Shown here: positions 23,632 to 30,831 of the stretch, piece after piece
Layout: the number at the start of each line of letters is the position of its first letter
How positions within the stretch are numbered: position 1 is the stretch's first letter
Origin: a virus
Strand: one strand, 5' to 3'
Length of the DNA stretch: 31,640 bases
IMG/VR virus record: IMGVR_UViG_3300029309_000193
Location: 1-31,640 of that record
Notes under the pieces: model-generated
What the model saw: the letters and a program-made list of their open reading frames with translations, nothing else
Told to the model about the DNA's origin: nothing
The model's database searches: none
Position numbers and translations under genes: made by a program

Positions 23632-23818
23632 AGAAAAATCCCTTTGCTGTTGCTTGGTCTTCAGTTTCTTGTGATTGTGCCAGTGTCGTTCTGTTTGTTT
23701 GTGTTTGTTGTATTTCTAATGCCGACACCAAATTTCTTGAAAAATCAAATAGTTGCCTTGCAGAATCAAGTGCATTTGTTAATTTATAAACACTTGGTGG
23801 TTGTGGTAATCTAATCAT
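23624..23818 (-). CDS. Small late hypothetical protein
   Basis: A 64-residue polar protein (PQPPSVYKLTNALDSARQLFDFSRNL, then a Gln/Thr-rich run, ending GFFFG). It is wedged between the 629-residue tail protein and the small beta-rich protein with short overlaps at both ends. Its size and position suit a virion assembly factor, but there is no recognisable motif. Confidence 0.55.
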   Translation of the reverse strand: MIRLPQPPSVYKLTNALDSARQLFDFSRNLVSALEIQQTQTNRTTLAQSQETEDQATAKGFFFG

Positions 23819-25704
23819 CTTGAAGAGTCCTCTTTTGCATTTATTCTAAAATCACCTAAAGACCAATCATCACTTGTGCCAGTACTAGAGTATTTTACAG
23901 AAATCTGTCTACCTTTTGCTCTTGTGCTTACTTTTTCAGTAGATTGTGTGATTGTAAATGGTCCCTTAGTTACCTCAGAACCATTAGGAAATTTACGACA
24001 TTTAAATTCTAAGAATAAATTTGTATCACTTGTCATTGTTGCATCTGGTACAATTCTATCTATTAAAAAAGTTCTGTTACCTGTTTCGTCTATTTCTAAC
24101 TCTCCACTCTCCACAAAACAATTCATCGCCTGTCCGTCATCACTTGTACCACTTTCATGATTATATAATTTTGCATTACTATCAAATGCAAATGGAACAG
24201 TTTTAAAACCTTGTGCATCTAACCATACATTTCTGTCTAATGTACCAATCGTCCATACATTTTCGGCATAATTATAGGTAACATAACTATCAGGTTCTGG
24301 ATTAACTGTGCCTGCTGTGTTATCTTCGCTAACATAATACCATATAATTTCATTAAATTTTTTATTCTGACCAACATAAGTTTTATCAATATATCTTTGT
24401 TGTATTCTATTAAATACAAAATATTGAACAGTACATGGTAATTCTTGAACAGAACCATTATAAACAAAAAAATTACTTTTACCTATCCAATATACATTAC
24501 CATCAACACTAATCGCACCATTTTTGGCAACTGCTCCACAATTAACTGCTAATAATCTAAATGAAAAAGTAAATGGTGGACCAACAAATGTCATTCCGTA
24601 TACTGCCTCATCTGTATTTATGAAGGTTTCATCTTTTGTAGGTATAATCGAAACAATCTTGTTACCTACCTCTAATCTTTGGTCTCCAGCGGTATTTGTT
24701 GCAGTTGGTGTAAATTTTGTAAAATCTTCTTGGTCTGAAAACCTAATCAACATTGGGTCTTGGTCTGTAGTACCTACCAATGTGGTACCACCTACAATTA
24801 AATGTCTATCTGGAAAAGATATTGCTATTGTTCTGTTTTTAGTTGGAACATCTGTTGCACCTGCAATACTTGATACCAACACTGCTCTGTTACCTTCTCC
24901 TGCTGATGTGTCCCAATAATATATTTGTCCGTTTCTATTATTTGCTAATAAATCATCTCCCCATAATTGCAAAGACCATTGGGTTGCTTCTAATGCAACT
25001 GTATCACTATCTACATCTCTTGCAGTTCCCCATGTACTTTCTCCCCATGTACCTACACCCCAACCAGTAGCCGTGTCTGCACTTTGTATATTCATTTGGT
25101 CATCGCGACCTATAAGATATTTTATGTCTAAACCTGTTCCACCACCTGTAGCAGAACTAGATGCCTGACTTGGTACCTCTATTGTGAATGTATTTGTACC
25201 AGTTACAGTTATTTCATAACCTTCAATTCTATTTAAGGTGTCAGCACTTATCCCACCTACTGCGGTTGCTTCTTCAATAACTATATAATCACCAGTTTTT
25301 GCACCATGTCCTGTATCGGTAACAGTTATTGTTGTAGAATTATTGTTTGTTGCCAATGGGTTAGAAAGATTTAATGATGTTTTTCTTAAAGGTGTAATAT
25401 CATACAAAACACCACTATTTATAATGTATAAATGACTATGTGTACCTAATGCTATTCTATCTATACCATCTGTTATAGACCTCCAAAATATTGCATTTTT
25501 TGGTTTACCTTGTGCTAATGTTGAAGACTCGGTATTAACATTATTAAAATATGTTTCTTGTTCCCAACCACCTATTTTTGTAGGGTAACCATTTCTAAAT
25601 CTAATTAAATTACTATCAACATAAAATGGCCCATTTTTACCTGCGGCATATTCTGTAATATCTTTTACAATACCTGCATTTAATTTTAAAAGTCTGTAAC
25701 TCAA
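23815..25704 (-). CDS. Large tail/head-completion structural protein, phage-stabilisation-like
   Basis: A 629-residue beta-rich protein. The opening LNAGIVKDITEYAAGKNGPF, RFRNGYPTKIGGWE is shared with large neck/tail proteins of podovirus-like marine phages (stabilisation or hub type). Repeated aromatic and Asp-rich strand motifs (GWGVGTWGESTWGTARD, WSLQLWGDDLLANNRNGQIYYWD) look like propeller blades. A conserved VYWIGKSNFFVYNGSVQELPC region follows near 405-425. It overlaps the lysozyme gene by 4 bases. It is probably a neck or tail-tube protein keeping DNA in place; the exact role is inferred. Confidence 0.6.
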   Translation of the reverse strand: MSYRLLKLNAGIVKDITEYAAGKNGPFYVDSNLIRFRNGYPTKIGGWEQETYFNNVNTESSTLAQGKPKNAIFWRSITDGIDRIALGTHSHLYIINSGVLYDITPLRKTSLNLSNPLATNNNSTTITVTDTGHGAKTGDYIVIEEATAVGGISADTLNRIEGYEITVTGTNTFTIEVPSQASSSATGGGTGLDIKYLIGRDDQMNIQSADTATGWGVGTWGESTWGTARDVDSDTVALEATQWSLQLWGDDLLANNRNGQIYYWDTSAGEGNRAVLVSSIAGATDVPTKNRTIAISFPDRHLIVGGTTLVGTTDQDPMLIRFSDQEDFTKFTPTATNTAGDQRLEVGNKIVSIIPTKDETFINTDEAVYGMTFVGPPFTFSFRLLAVNCGAVAKNGAISVDGNVYWIGKSNFFVYNGSVQELPCTVQYFVFNRIQQRYIDKTYVGQNKKFNEIIWYYVSEDNTAGTVNPEPDSYVTYNYAENVWTIGTLDRNVWLDAQGFKTVPFAFDSNAKLYNHESGTSDDGQAMNCFVESGELEIDETGNRTFLIDRIVPDATMTSDTNLFLEFKCRKFPNGSEVTKGPFTITQSTEKVSTRAKGRQISVKYSSTGTSDDWSLGDFRINAKEDSSR

Positions 25705-26147
25705 ACTGTTATATTCCCCATTCTTTTACATAATCTTTCTGCGCGATTTGGTACTTGTGAAAACCATTTTGAATTTCGCATCTCGTTTTCTGCACCTTTC
25801 CAATCATGATTTACTACATTTTCTTTCATACGAATAAATTTAGATAAACGAGGTCGCCCAAGATTAAACATCATATTAGCAATAATTAATTGTGCCTCAT
25901 CTGGTAATGTAAAAAATTCATCATAAAGTATTGTACAATCTTCAATGACCTTTTCTACGTCTTTTAAGAAGCACTCGTTAACTCTTTCTTCACTTACCTC
26001 TGTACCTACCTCAAAATCGTTTTCTGGGTCTGTAGCCTTACATAAATGCCCAATTCCAAAAGTTTTATAACCTAAATGGTCTAAGTACACTTCGTATTTT
26101 ACGCCTTCATCTTCAATCAATTCTGTTTTTAATTGTTCAATATCCAT
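25701..26147 (-). CDS. Endolysin, GH24 T4-type lysozyme
   Basis: A 148-residue lysozyme that cuts the glycan strands of peptidoglycan at lysis. The catalytic Glu14 lies in EDEGVKYEVY, Asp23 in YLDHLGYKTFGIGH, and Thr29 completes the T4 E-D-T triad. The remainder (MMFNLGRPRLSKF..M, NRAERLCKRMG) fits the GH24 C-lobe. No signal peptide is visible, so release needs a holin. It is in the lysis cluster, four bases overlapping the tail protein and directly after the zinc-ribbon gene. Confidence 0.92.
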   Translation of the reverse strand: MDIEQLKTELIEDEGVKYEVYLDHLGYKTFGIGHLCKATDPENDFEVGTEVSEERVNECFLKDVEKVIEDCTILYDEFFTLPDEAQLIIANMMFNLGRPRLSKFIRMKENVVNHDWKGAENEMRNSKWFSQVPNRAERLCKRMGNITV

Positions 26148-26324
26148 CTAAACCTCTTTTAATATATCTAATTCAGACCACGCAGAATATTTTGAATTAC
26201 TAATATCTATATCCTCTTCGGTACTATCACAAGCAGGACAGACATATCTTATATTATTTAAAACCTCTTTATCTGAACAAAATTGTTTATTCATAACGAT
26301 TTTACATCTATAACATAGTCTCAT
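26148..26324 (-). CDS. Small zinc-ribbon protein (58 residues)
   Basis: A 58-residue protein with CYRC (residues 4-7), a further Cys16, and CPAC (residues 29-32), a rubredoxin-like or zinc-ribbon arrangement, then an acidic tail. TAG is directly followed by the lysozyme ATG, so the two are coupled. It begins two bases after the basic protein's stop. The reading frame is conserved in layout with its neighbours. Role unknown; a metal-binding regulator or virion minor protein are options. Confidence 0.6.
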   Translation of the reverse strand: MRLCYRCKIVMNKQFCSDKEVLNNIRYVCPACDSTEEDIDISNSKYSAWSELDILKEV

Positions 26325-26326
26325 TT

Positions 26327-26461
26327 TTATCTCTTTTTTCTTTTGGCTTGTGCAAAATGTTTGGCTGTTGGTCTACCTTTTGTACCTTTTTTTCTCATTT
26401 TCTCGCCACTGCCTGCTTTAATTCTTTTTCTCTTGGCGTGTATATTTCTATATAAACTCAT
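26327..26461 (-). CDS. Very small basic protein (44 residues)
   Basis: A 44-residue highly basic protein (LYRNIHAKRKRIKAGSGEK, GRPTAKHFAQAKRKKR). The ATG overlaps the holin stop (ATGA). Very short basic proteins with LY.NI..KR and a G.P.A pattern occur in many marine phages next to lysis or late genes. They are probably nucleic-acid binding or structural, but no function is known. Confidence 0.6.
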   Translation of the reverse strand: MSLYRNIHAKRKRIKAGSGEKMRKKGTKGRPTAKHFAQAKRKKR

Positions 26462-26853
26462 TTGGTAAGACCCTTTTGTTTTTCATAGGTTCTAAGACCT
26501 CCGATGCCAAGCATACCGCCGAGAACAGTTAAAAGTGTACCCATATCAAAATCAGGCAAATCTGGTAATTCTAAACCAGCAAAACTGGCACCAAATATAA
26601 TTAAATCTTTTACGATAAAGTGATAGGCAAAAGCAATCGCACAGACCCACCCAACAGCAGGGCGCCAACCGCCTTTAAATATTGAGCCTGATTGTGCTTC
26701 TGCTTTATTAATCTCTAATTGTGCAAGTAAAGCCTCTTGATGGTGTTTCTCAGACATTGTGGCAATTTCATGTGCCAATTTAGCTTTTTGGTCTGCATCT
26801 GGTATAAATTTATCTAATAATCCAGTAACTGGTCCAATCAATGCCTGTAACAT
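26458..26853 (-). CDS. Holin, 3TM / gene-transfer-agent type
   Basis: A 131-residue protein of the 3TM holin family. A soluble helical N-terminus (PDADQKAKLAHEIATMSEKHHQ) is followed by the family hallmark GSIFKGGWRPAVGWVCAIAFAYHF and two further hydrophobic segments (IIFGASFAGL, MGTLLTVLGGMLGIGGL). Holins pierce the inner membrane and let the endolysin through. GGAGAT precedes ATG 26853. It is close to the lysozyme gene in the same operon, which supports the call. Confidence 0.85.
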   Translation of the reverse strand: MLQALIGPVTGLLDKFIPDADQKAKLAHEIATMSEKHHQEALLAQLEINKAEAQSGSIFKGGWRPAVGWVCAIAFAYHFIVKDLIIFGASFAGLELPDLPDFDMGTLLTVLGGMLGIGGLRTYEKQKGLTK

Positions 26854-26864
26854 CTATATCTCCA

Positions 26865-27011
26865 TTATGCACCACATCTTGGGCATCTTTTTTTTTCAAA
26901 TTTATTATCTATCCATACCTTACCATAATAAAGTATAAATAGCCAAAAGGTAAATATTACACCTTCAATATAACTCAAATTGTTCCAAGCCTCTAATATC
27001 ATATTTTCCAT
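26865..27011 (-). CDS. Very small membrane protein with CPRC end (48 residues)
   Basis: A 48-residue protein with one membrane helix (about 18-35, VIFTFWLFILYYGKVWI) and a cytosolic KRCPRCGA end carrying a metal-knuckle-like CxxC. GGAGG lies six bases before ATG 27011, and it overlaps the upstream exported-protein gene by 13 bases. It stands directly before the holin. A lysis accessory or antiholin role is plausible but not shown. Confidence 0.65.
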   Translation of the reverse strand: MENMILEAWNNLSYIEGVIFTFWLFILYYGKVWIDNKFEKKRCPRCGA

Positions 27012-27211
27012 TTTAACCTCCCTACAGGTAATTTTTGGCATCTATATTTAACAGGTTTCCATAAAGGATAATATTTATGTACCTGTCTACTTATCTCTAA
27101 AGCTCTTTCTTTACACAATTTTTCTGTTTCATAAGGTCCCCTTGCATCTTCTAATGTTTGACAGGTATTTGGTATTGCTATCGCACATATTATTACAAAT
27201 GCCTTAAACAT
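26999..27211 (-). CDS. Small exported cysteine-containing protein
   Basis: A 70-residue protein with a hydrophobic signal sequence (MFKAFVIICAIAIPNTC) and a mature basic part with Cys at about 33 and 58 (EKLCKERAL, YRCQKLPVGR). It is probably periplasmic with one disulfide. Position in the lysis cluster suggests a spanin-like or lysis-accessory part, yet no membrane-spanning pair for a spanin is seen. It starts on the last base of the EF-hand gene stop. Confidence 0.6.
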   Translation of the reverse strand: MFKAFVIICAIAIPNTCQTLEDARGPYETEKLCKERALEISRQVHKYYPLWKPVKYRCQKLPVGRLKWKI

Positions 27212-27525
27212 TATTTTTTATTCATAAAAGCACTAGCACCCATATATGCACCAACAATACCAGCACCACTAATATAAAATAAATTACTAATATCAGATAA
27301 AGCCTTGACTCTTTCAATATCAACAAAGAACATAGCACCAGTAAATAAACCCATAGCAACCAAACTGGCAGTCGCCATTCTTCTCTGTGCTCTTTGTTTC
27401 CGTAAATCATGTTCTAATTTTTTGACTTCGGTAACGTAGGCAAACTCTTCATCAGTTACCACACCATCACCATCTTTATCGTATTCGGCATATTTGCTAT
27501 TATTTTGTAATGTTTTTGCTTTCAT
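27211..27525 (-). CDS. EF-hand protein with two membrane helices
   Basis: A 104-residue protein with a canonical EF-hand loop at residues 16-27 (D16, D18, D20, T24, E27 as ligands) in YDKDGDGVVTDEEF. A charged linker (LEHDLRKQRAQRRM) is followed by two membrane helices (about 50-67, 78-98). Proteins of this layout recur in marine phages with unknown function. Calcium binding outside a membrane hairpin next to the holin suggests a Ca-sensitive lysis or membrane role. The family is recognisable by layout; function is inferred. Confidence 0.65.
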   Translation of the reverse strand: MKAKTLQNNSKYAEYDKDGDGVVTDEEFAYVTEVKKLEHDLRKQRAQRRMATASLVAMGLFTGAMFFVDIERVKALSDISNLFYISGAGIVGAYMGASAFMNKK

Positions 27526-27526
27526 A

Positions 27527-28084
27527 TTATGTATAACTATTTTTAAAATTAGAATTAATTATAATTCTTCGTTTGTATTTTGTTGGCGAATGTCCAGAGT
27601 GCATTAAATCTCCATCAAATATCACCAATCTGTTAGGTTTTGGCGAAACTCTTTTTTGTATTTTGCAATTTCTATTATATTGGTTTTTAGTAACATTGTA
27701 AAATACAGTATCACCATCAGATTCATTTATATAAAAAACGCTAGCCTTGTGTGGAAAAGAAAAGTCTTGATGAGCATTATGTAAAAAATTATTTGGTGAC
27801 CATGTAACCATGTCTGCTCTAACCCTTAATATTTTATTACACTCTGTTGCATCTAAAATTTGACTTGTTAAAGGTCTTACAAAATGTGCAACTTGTGAAT
27901 CTGTTACTCCATAGTCATTATAAAGCCAATGAGTAAATCCATAATTACTAAAAGTAGTATCTTCTTTATCTAATAAAGAAATGTTATTGTTATAATACCA
28001 TGGAAATTCATCACCTTGCAGAGCTTGTTGTAACTCTTCAAAATAACTTTTATTTATGAAATTATCTATTATTTTACAAAACAT
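27527..28084 (-). CDS. 2OG-Fe(II) oxygenase, third of three
   Basis: A 185-residue dioxygenase. It would use 2-oxoglutarate, O2 and Fe(II) to hydroxylate a substrate. Iron ligands His105 and Asp107 lie in NAHQDFSFPHK, and the distal His162 in GDLMHSGHSP. Arg172 can bind 2-oxoglutarate (YKRRIIINSN). The sequence between is jelly-roll-like (ASVFYINESDGDTVFYN, RLVIFDGD). It starts one base pair after the preceding gene's TAG (TAGTCAATG). It differs strongly from the other two oxygenases. Substrate is not deducible. Confidence 0.82.
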   Translation of the reverse strand: MFCKIIDNFINKSYFEELQQALQGDEFPWYYNNNISLLDKEDTTFSNYGFTHWLYNDYGVTDSQVAHFVRPLTSQILDATECNKILRVRADMVTWSPNNFLHNAHQDFSFPHKASVFYINESDGDTVFYNVTKNQYNRNCKIQKRVSPKPNRLVIFDGDLMHSGHSPTKYKRRIIINSNFKNSYT

Positions 28085-28087
28085 TGA

Positions 28088-28675
28088 CTAAACAAAAGGT
28101 TCTCCACAAAACCATGCAACCAAAGAATATCTTGTTCCTTTAGTTATAGGTTTTACTCTATGAACCATATATGACGGAAATACTATGACAGTTCCTCTTT
28201 TGCTTTCGACCTTCCCTTTGTTATGAAATTCAAACTCACCACCATCAAATTCATCATTCAATATTATTGACATTGATAATTTTCTAGTTTTGCCATGTGT
28301 AAATTCGTTATTATTGTTAAATCTTGTAAATCCGTTACCGTCTTGATGAAATATAAAATGACCATTTTTTTTGTATCTTGCTATTTGCATACTTTCGCAA
28401 GAATCTATTTGAAAATTCCAATTAGAATTTTGATTTGCTACTTCTAAATAATGCCAAACTAAATCATAAACCCATCGTTCATTGCACCAAGCAATATCAG
28501 TAATTCTTTGTTTTTCATCATATTGATTTTCAGAATTAAAGTTTGTTTGTACTGTGGCTTTTTTCCATTTTTTTTTGCCTAAATCTATAATTTTTTGACA
28601 AGTATCTTTGCTTATTTCATTTGCAAAAAACCAATATGGGTCAACGGCATTTTTTATTATTTGTGCTCCGTCCAT
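28088..28675 (-). CDS. 2OG-Fe(II) oxygenase, prolyl-4-hydroxylase-like, second of three
   Basis: A 195-residue dioxygenase with His110, Asp112 in HFIFHQDGNG, distal His172 in VFPSYMVHRVKP, and Arg182 after TKGTRYSLVAW. The FDGGEFEF strand before the distal His is typical of the prolyl-4-hydroxylase/PKHD group. The ATG follows directly after the first oxygenase's stop (TAAATG). PKHD-type enzymes hydroxylate proteins, though no specific substrate can be deduced here. Confidence 0.85.
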   Translation of the reverse strand: MDGAQIIKNAVDPYWFFANEISKDTCQKIIDLGKKKWKKATVQTNFNSENQYDEKQRITDIAWCNERWVYDLVWHYLEVANQNSNWNFQIDSCESMQIARYKKNGHFIFHQDGNGFTRFNNNNEFTHGKTRKLSMSIILNDEFDGGEFEFHNKGKVESKRGTVIVFPSYMVHRVKPITKGTRYSLVAWFCGEPFV

Positions 28676-29302
28676 TTAAATATCCCACTTGTAGCTATAC
28701 CAACCTGTAACAATCATTTTTTCTTGTGTATGTGAGATTTGACCTACATGAGTGTGTGTCCAATCAGTTGGAAAAATAACTGTTTTACATTTTTGTGCTT
28801 TTATGGTTCTTTTTTGATATGTAAAGATAGTTCCACCATCATCAAGGTCATTCAAATAAGTCATAAATACCAAACATCTTCTTGCAGTATTATTTAATCC
28901 GCCATCTCTTTCAAAATGCTCTACCTTGAAACCTTGACCCTTTTTGTAATACTGAATATTATAATCTTCAACAATATCAAATCTATGTAAATGATTAACC
29001 ATGGGATAAATCTTAATATACTCATCTAAACATTTTTGTAATTCTATGCGATAATCTAAAAAAGGTTGTTCCGTATTACCTGCGGCAATAGATATATCTG
29101 TAGATTCTTTATAATGTTTTTGCTCTGTAGCTCCACCTTCTGTTTGGTTTTTGCAAACACCCGGTGCATGGTATTGTTTATTAGCATGATAAAAGTCTAC
29201 TATTGCATCACATATTCCCTCTGGTATATGCCATGTTTGTATAAAGTCTTCGCTTTTATTATAAGAATATTGAGGTATATTTTTCATTTTTGTGATTGCC
29301 AT
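28676..29302 (-). CDS. 2OG-Fe(II) oxygenase, marine-phage type, first of three
   Basis: A 208-residue dioxygenase. Ligands His129 and Glu131 lie in FKVEHFERDGG (an HxE variant). The distal His183 or His185 is in PTDWTHTHVGQ, and Lys195 binds 2-oxoglutarate in EKMIVTGW. CLVFMTYLND and DGGTIFTYQ are the usual strands. ATG 29302 overlaps the upstream stop as TAATG and is preferred; 29317 is the upstream option. This type occurs beside tail genes in marine T4-like and podovirus-like phages. Role unproven. Confidence 0.85.
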   Translation of the reverse strand: MAITKMKNIPQYSYNKSEDFIQTWHIPEGICDAIVDFYHANKQYHAPGVCKNQTEGGATEQKHYKESTDISIAAGNTEQPFLDYRIELQKCLDEYIKIYPMVNHLHRFDIVEDYNIQYYKKGQGFKVEHFERDGGLNNTARRCLVFMTYLNDLDDGGTIFTYQKRTIKAQKCKTVIFPTDWTHTHVGQISHTQEKMIVTGWYSYKWDI

Positions 29303-29682
29303 TATATGCGAACCCAACCAGTTGTATTATCTGCCTGATAGGCGTCTTCGTCCCACATATAAATATAACCATCATTTGGAAAAGGACCTATAGGACAATC
29401 CCATTGCCATGTTGTTTTGTTCAATATCCAACTTGGGTGTGGTTGTGCATTATAAAATACGTCATTTTCACTATCATAAATCATACCGGGACCAGCAAAA
29501 TTACCTCTAATTGCAACTCCTCCATCTGGTTCTCTTGTTTCTGGGTCTACATGAACACCATTAAGAGTATTATATGATGTTTTAATCCATGTTTCTCCAG
29601 TTTTCCATTCATCTATAAATGCTTTATCGGCAACAATAACTTCTGTTACTATTCCGTCTACTACTTTTGCATAATGACCCAT
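29302..29682 (-). CDS. Marine-phage tail-associated hypothetical protein
   Basis: A 126-residue protein (HYAKVVDGIVTEVIVAD, WIKTSYNTLNGVHVDPETRE, then IRGNFAGPGMIYDSENDVFY and HPSWILNKTTWQWDCPIGPFP). The tryptophan- and aromatic-rich end and the W.LN..TW.W motif are common in small proteins beside tail fibres of marine T4-like and podoviruses. It probably assists tail-fibre assembly or is part of the fibre tip. It lies just downstream of the glycine-rich adhesin. Confidence 0.6.
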   Translation of the reverse strand: MGHYAKVVDGIVTEVIVADKAFIDEWKTGETWIKTSYNTLNGVHVDPETREPDGGVAIRGNFAGPGMIYDSENDVFYNAQPHPSWILNKTTWQWDCPIGPFPNDGYIYMWDEDAYQADNTTGWVRI

Positions 29683-29688
29683 AATTAA

Positions 29689-30828
29689 TTATCCTTGAAA
29701 TTGATATTTAAGAACAACTATACCAGAGCCACCGTTACCACCACTGCCAGATAAAGCGGCTCCACCTGCTCCACCTCCAGTATTTGTGCCACCGGGACCA
29801 CCTGCTCCGTTAGATGTGTTACCAGCAGTACCATTGGCTAAACCACCAGTTCCACCACTACCAGATGTTCCACCAGAAGAATCTTCAGCACCTCCGCCTC
29901 CTCCTCCAGTACCACCATTTCCTGCACGACAGTTTGAAGGACCTAAACCTAAATTTCTATGTGCTCCATGACCTCCACCACCAGAAAATGTTTTACTACT
30001 TCCTAAAATACTACTATTAGAACCATTACCACCAGTTCTATTTCCATTATTTGGAGGTGTATTTGCTGGAGCATTTCCTGCTCCACCACCAGACCCAGCC
30101 GCGATGTTTGCAGACCCACTTCCTCTTGGACCTGAACCACCACCATCATTACCTTGACTTGGAGATGTACTTGGTGTGTTACCATTTCCACCACCTGATG
30201 TTTGGTTAGCGCCACCTATGCCTCCACCTCCACCAGAGCCACCATTGCCACCTTCATTAATGCTGTTTCCTTGATGGAAAGCGGCACCCTTACCACCACC
30301 AGCAGAAGTTATATTAGAAAAAGTAGATGAAGAACCGTTGTTGCCCGGATTACCATTGGTTGAACCGCCTGAAGCACCAGAGCCACCACCTCCAACAGTT
30401 ATACTAAAACTCCCTGCACTAGCAGATAAGTTACCTGTACGGAAGCCACCACCTCCTCCACCACCAGAGACTTGACCACCAGCACCTCCACCTCCAGCTA
30501 CAACTAAATATTCAATCGAGTTAGAACCAGCAGAATTACCAGCATCGTTTACAGTAAATGTTCCTGAAGAATTAAATCTATGTATTTTAAAGTTACCAGA
30601 TGTGTTTGTTGTACCACCTGATGCGGATACATAAGCCACGTTTTGTGAACCTCTGAAATCACCCATTTTAATGGTACCTGATGTCGGTATAGTTCCGTTA
30701 TTACCACTTATACCAGAGGGAACATTTGAACCACCAGAATAATATTCACTTAAACTTATTGGATTAGAACCACCAAACTCCGTTTGAATGGCGGACATTG
30801 CTATTGAGCCAGATGATGGAATTGCCAT
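29689..30828 (-). CDS. Glycine-rich tail adhesin (receptor-binding candidate)
   Basis: A 379-residue protein. The N-terminus (MAIPSSGSIAMSAIQTEFGG, then LSEYYSGG and GTIKMGDFRGS) is the docking module common to marine phage tail proteins. After SNSIEYLVVAGGGGAGG it becomes mostly glycine with Ser and Asn, in runs of up to seven Gly, then closes with GGNGGSGIVVLKYQF. Such sequence can fold as packed polyglycine II helices, as in the gp38 adhesin of Salmonella phage S16. It is next to the tail fibre, so receptor binding is likely. Composition makes the gene locally GC-rich. Confidence 0.75.
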   Translation of the reverse strand: MAIPSSGSIAMSAIQTEFGGSNPISLSEYYSGGSNVPSGISGNNGTIPTSGTIKMGDFRGSQNVAYVSASGGTTNTSGNFKIHRFNSSGTFTVNDAGNSAGSNSIEYLVVAGGGGAGGQVSGGGGGGGFRTGNLSASAGSFSITVGGGGSGASGGSTNGNPGNNGSSSTFSNITSAGGGKGAAFHQGNSINEGGNGGSGGGGGIGGANQTSGGGNGNTPSTSPSQGNDGGGSGPRGSGSANIAAGSGGGAGNAPANTPPNNGNRTGGNGSNSSILGSSKTFSGGGGHGAHRNLGLGPSNCRAGNGGTGGGGGGAEDSSGGTSGSGGTGGLANGTAGNTSNGAGGPGGTNTGGGAGGAALSGSGGNGGSGIVVLKYQFQG

Positions 30829-30831
30829 TTA

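Noticed and set aside
29786-29971. Proline-rich plus-strand frame (PPGPPAP type)
   Set aside because: It is the antisense of the glycine codon runs (GGN read backwards gives NCC proline).
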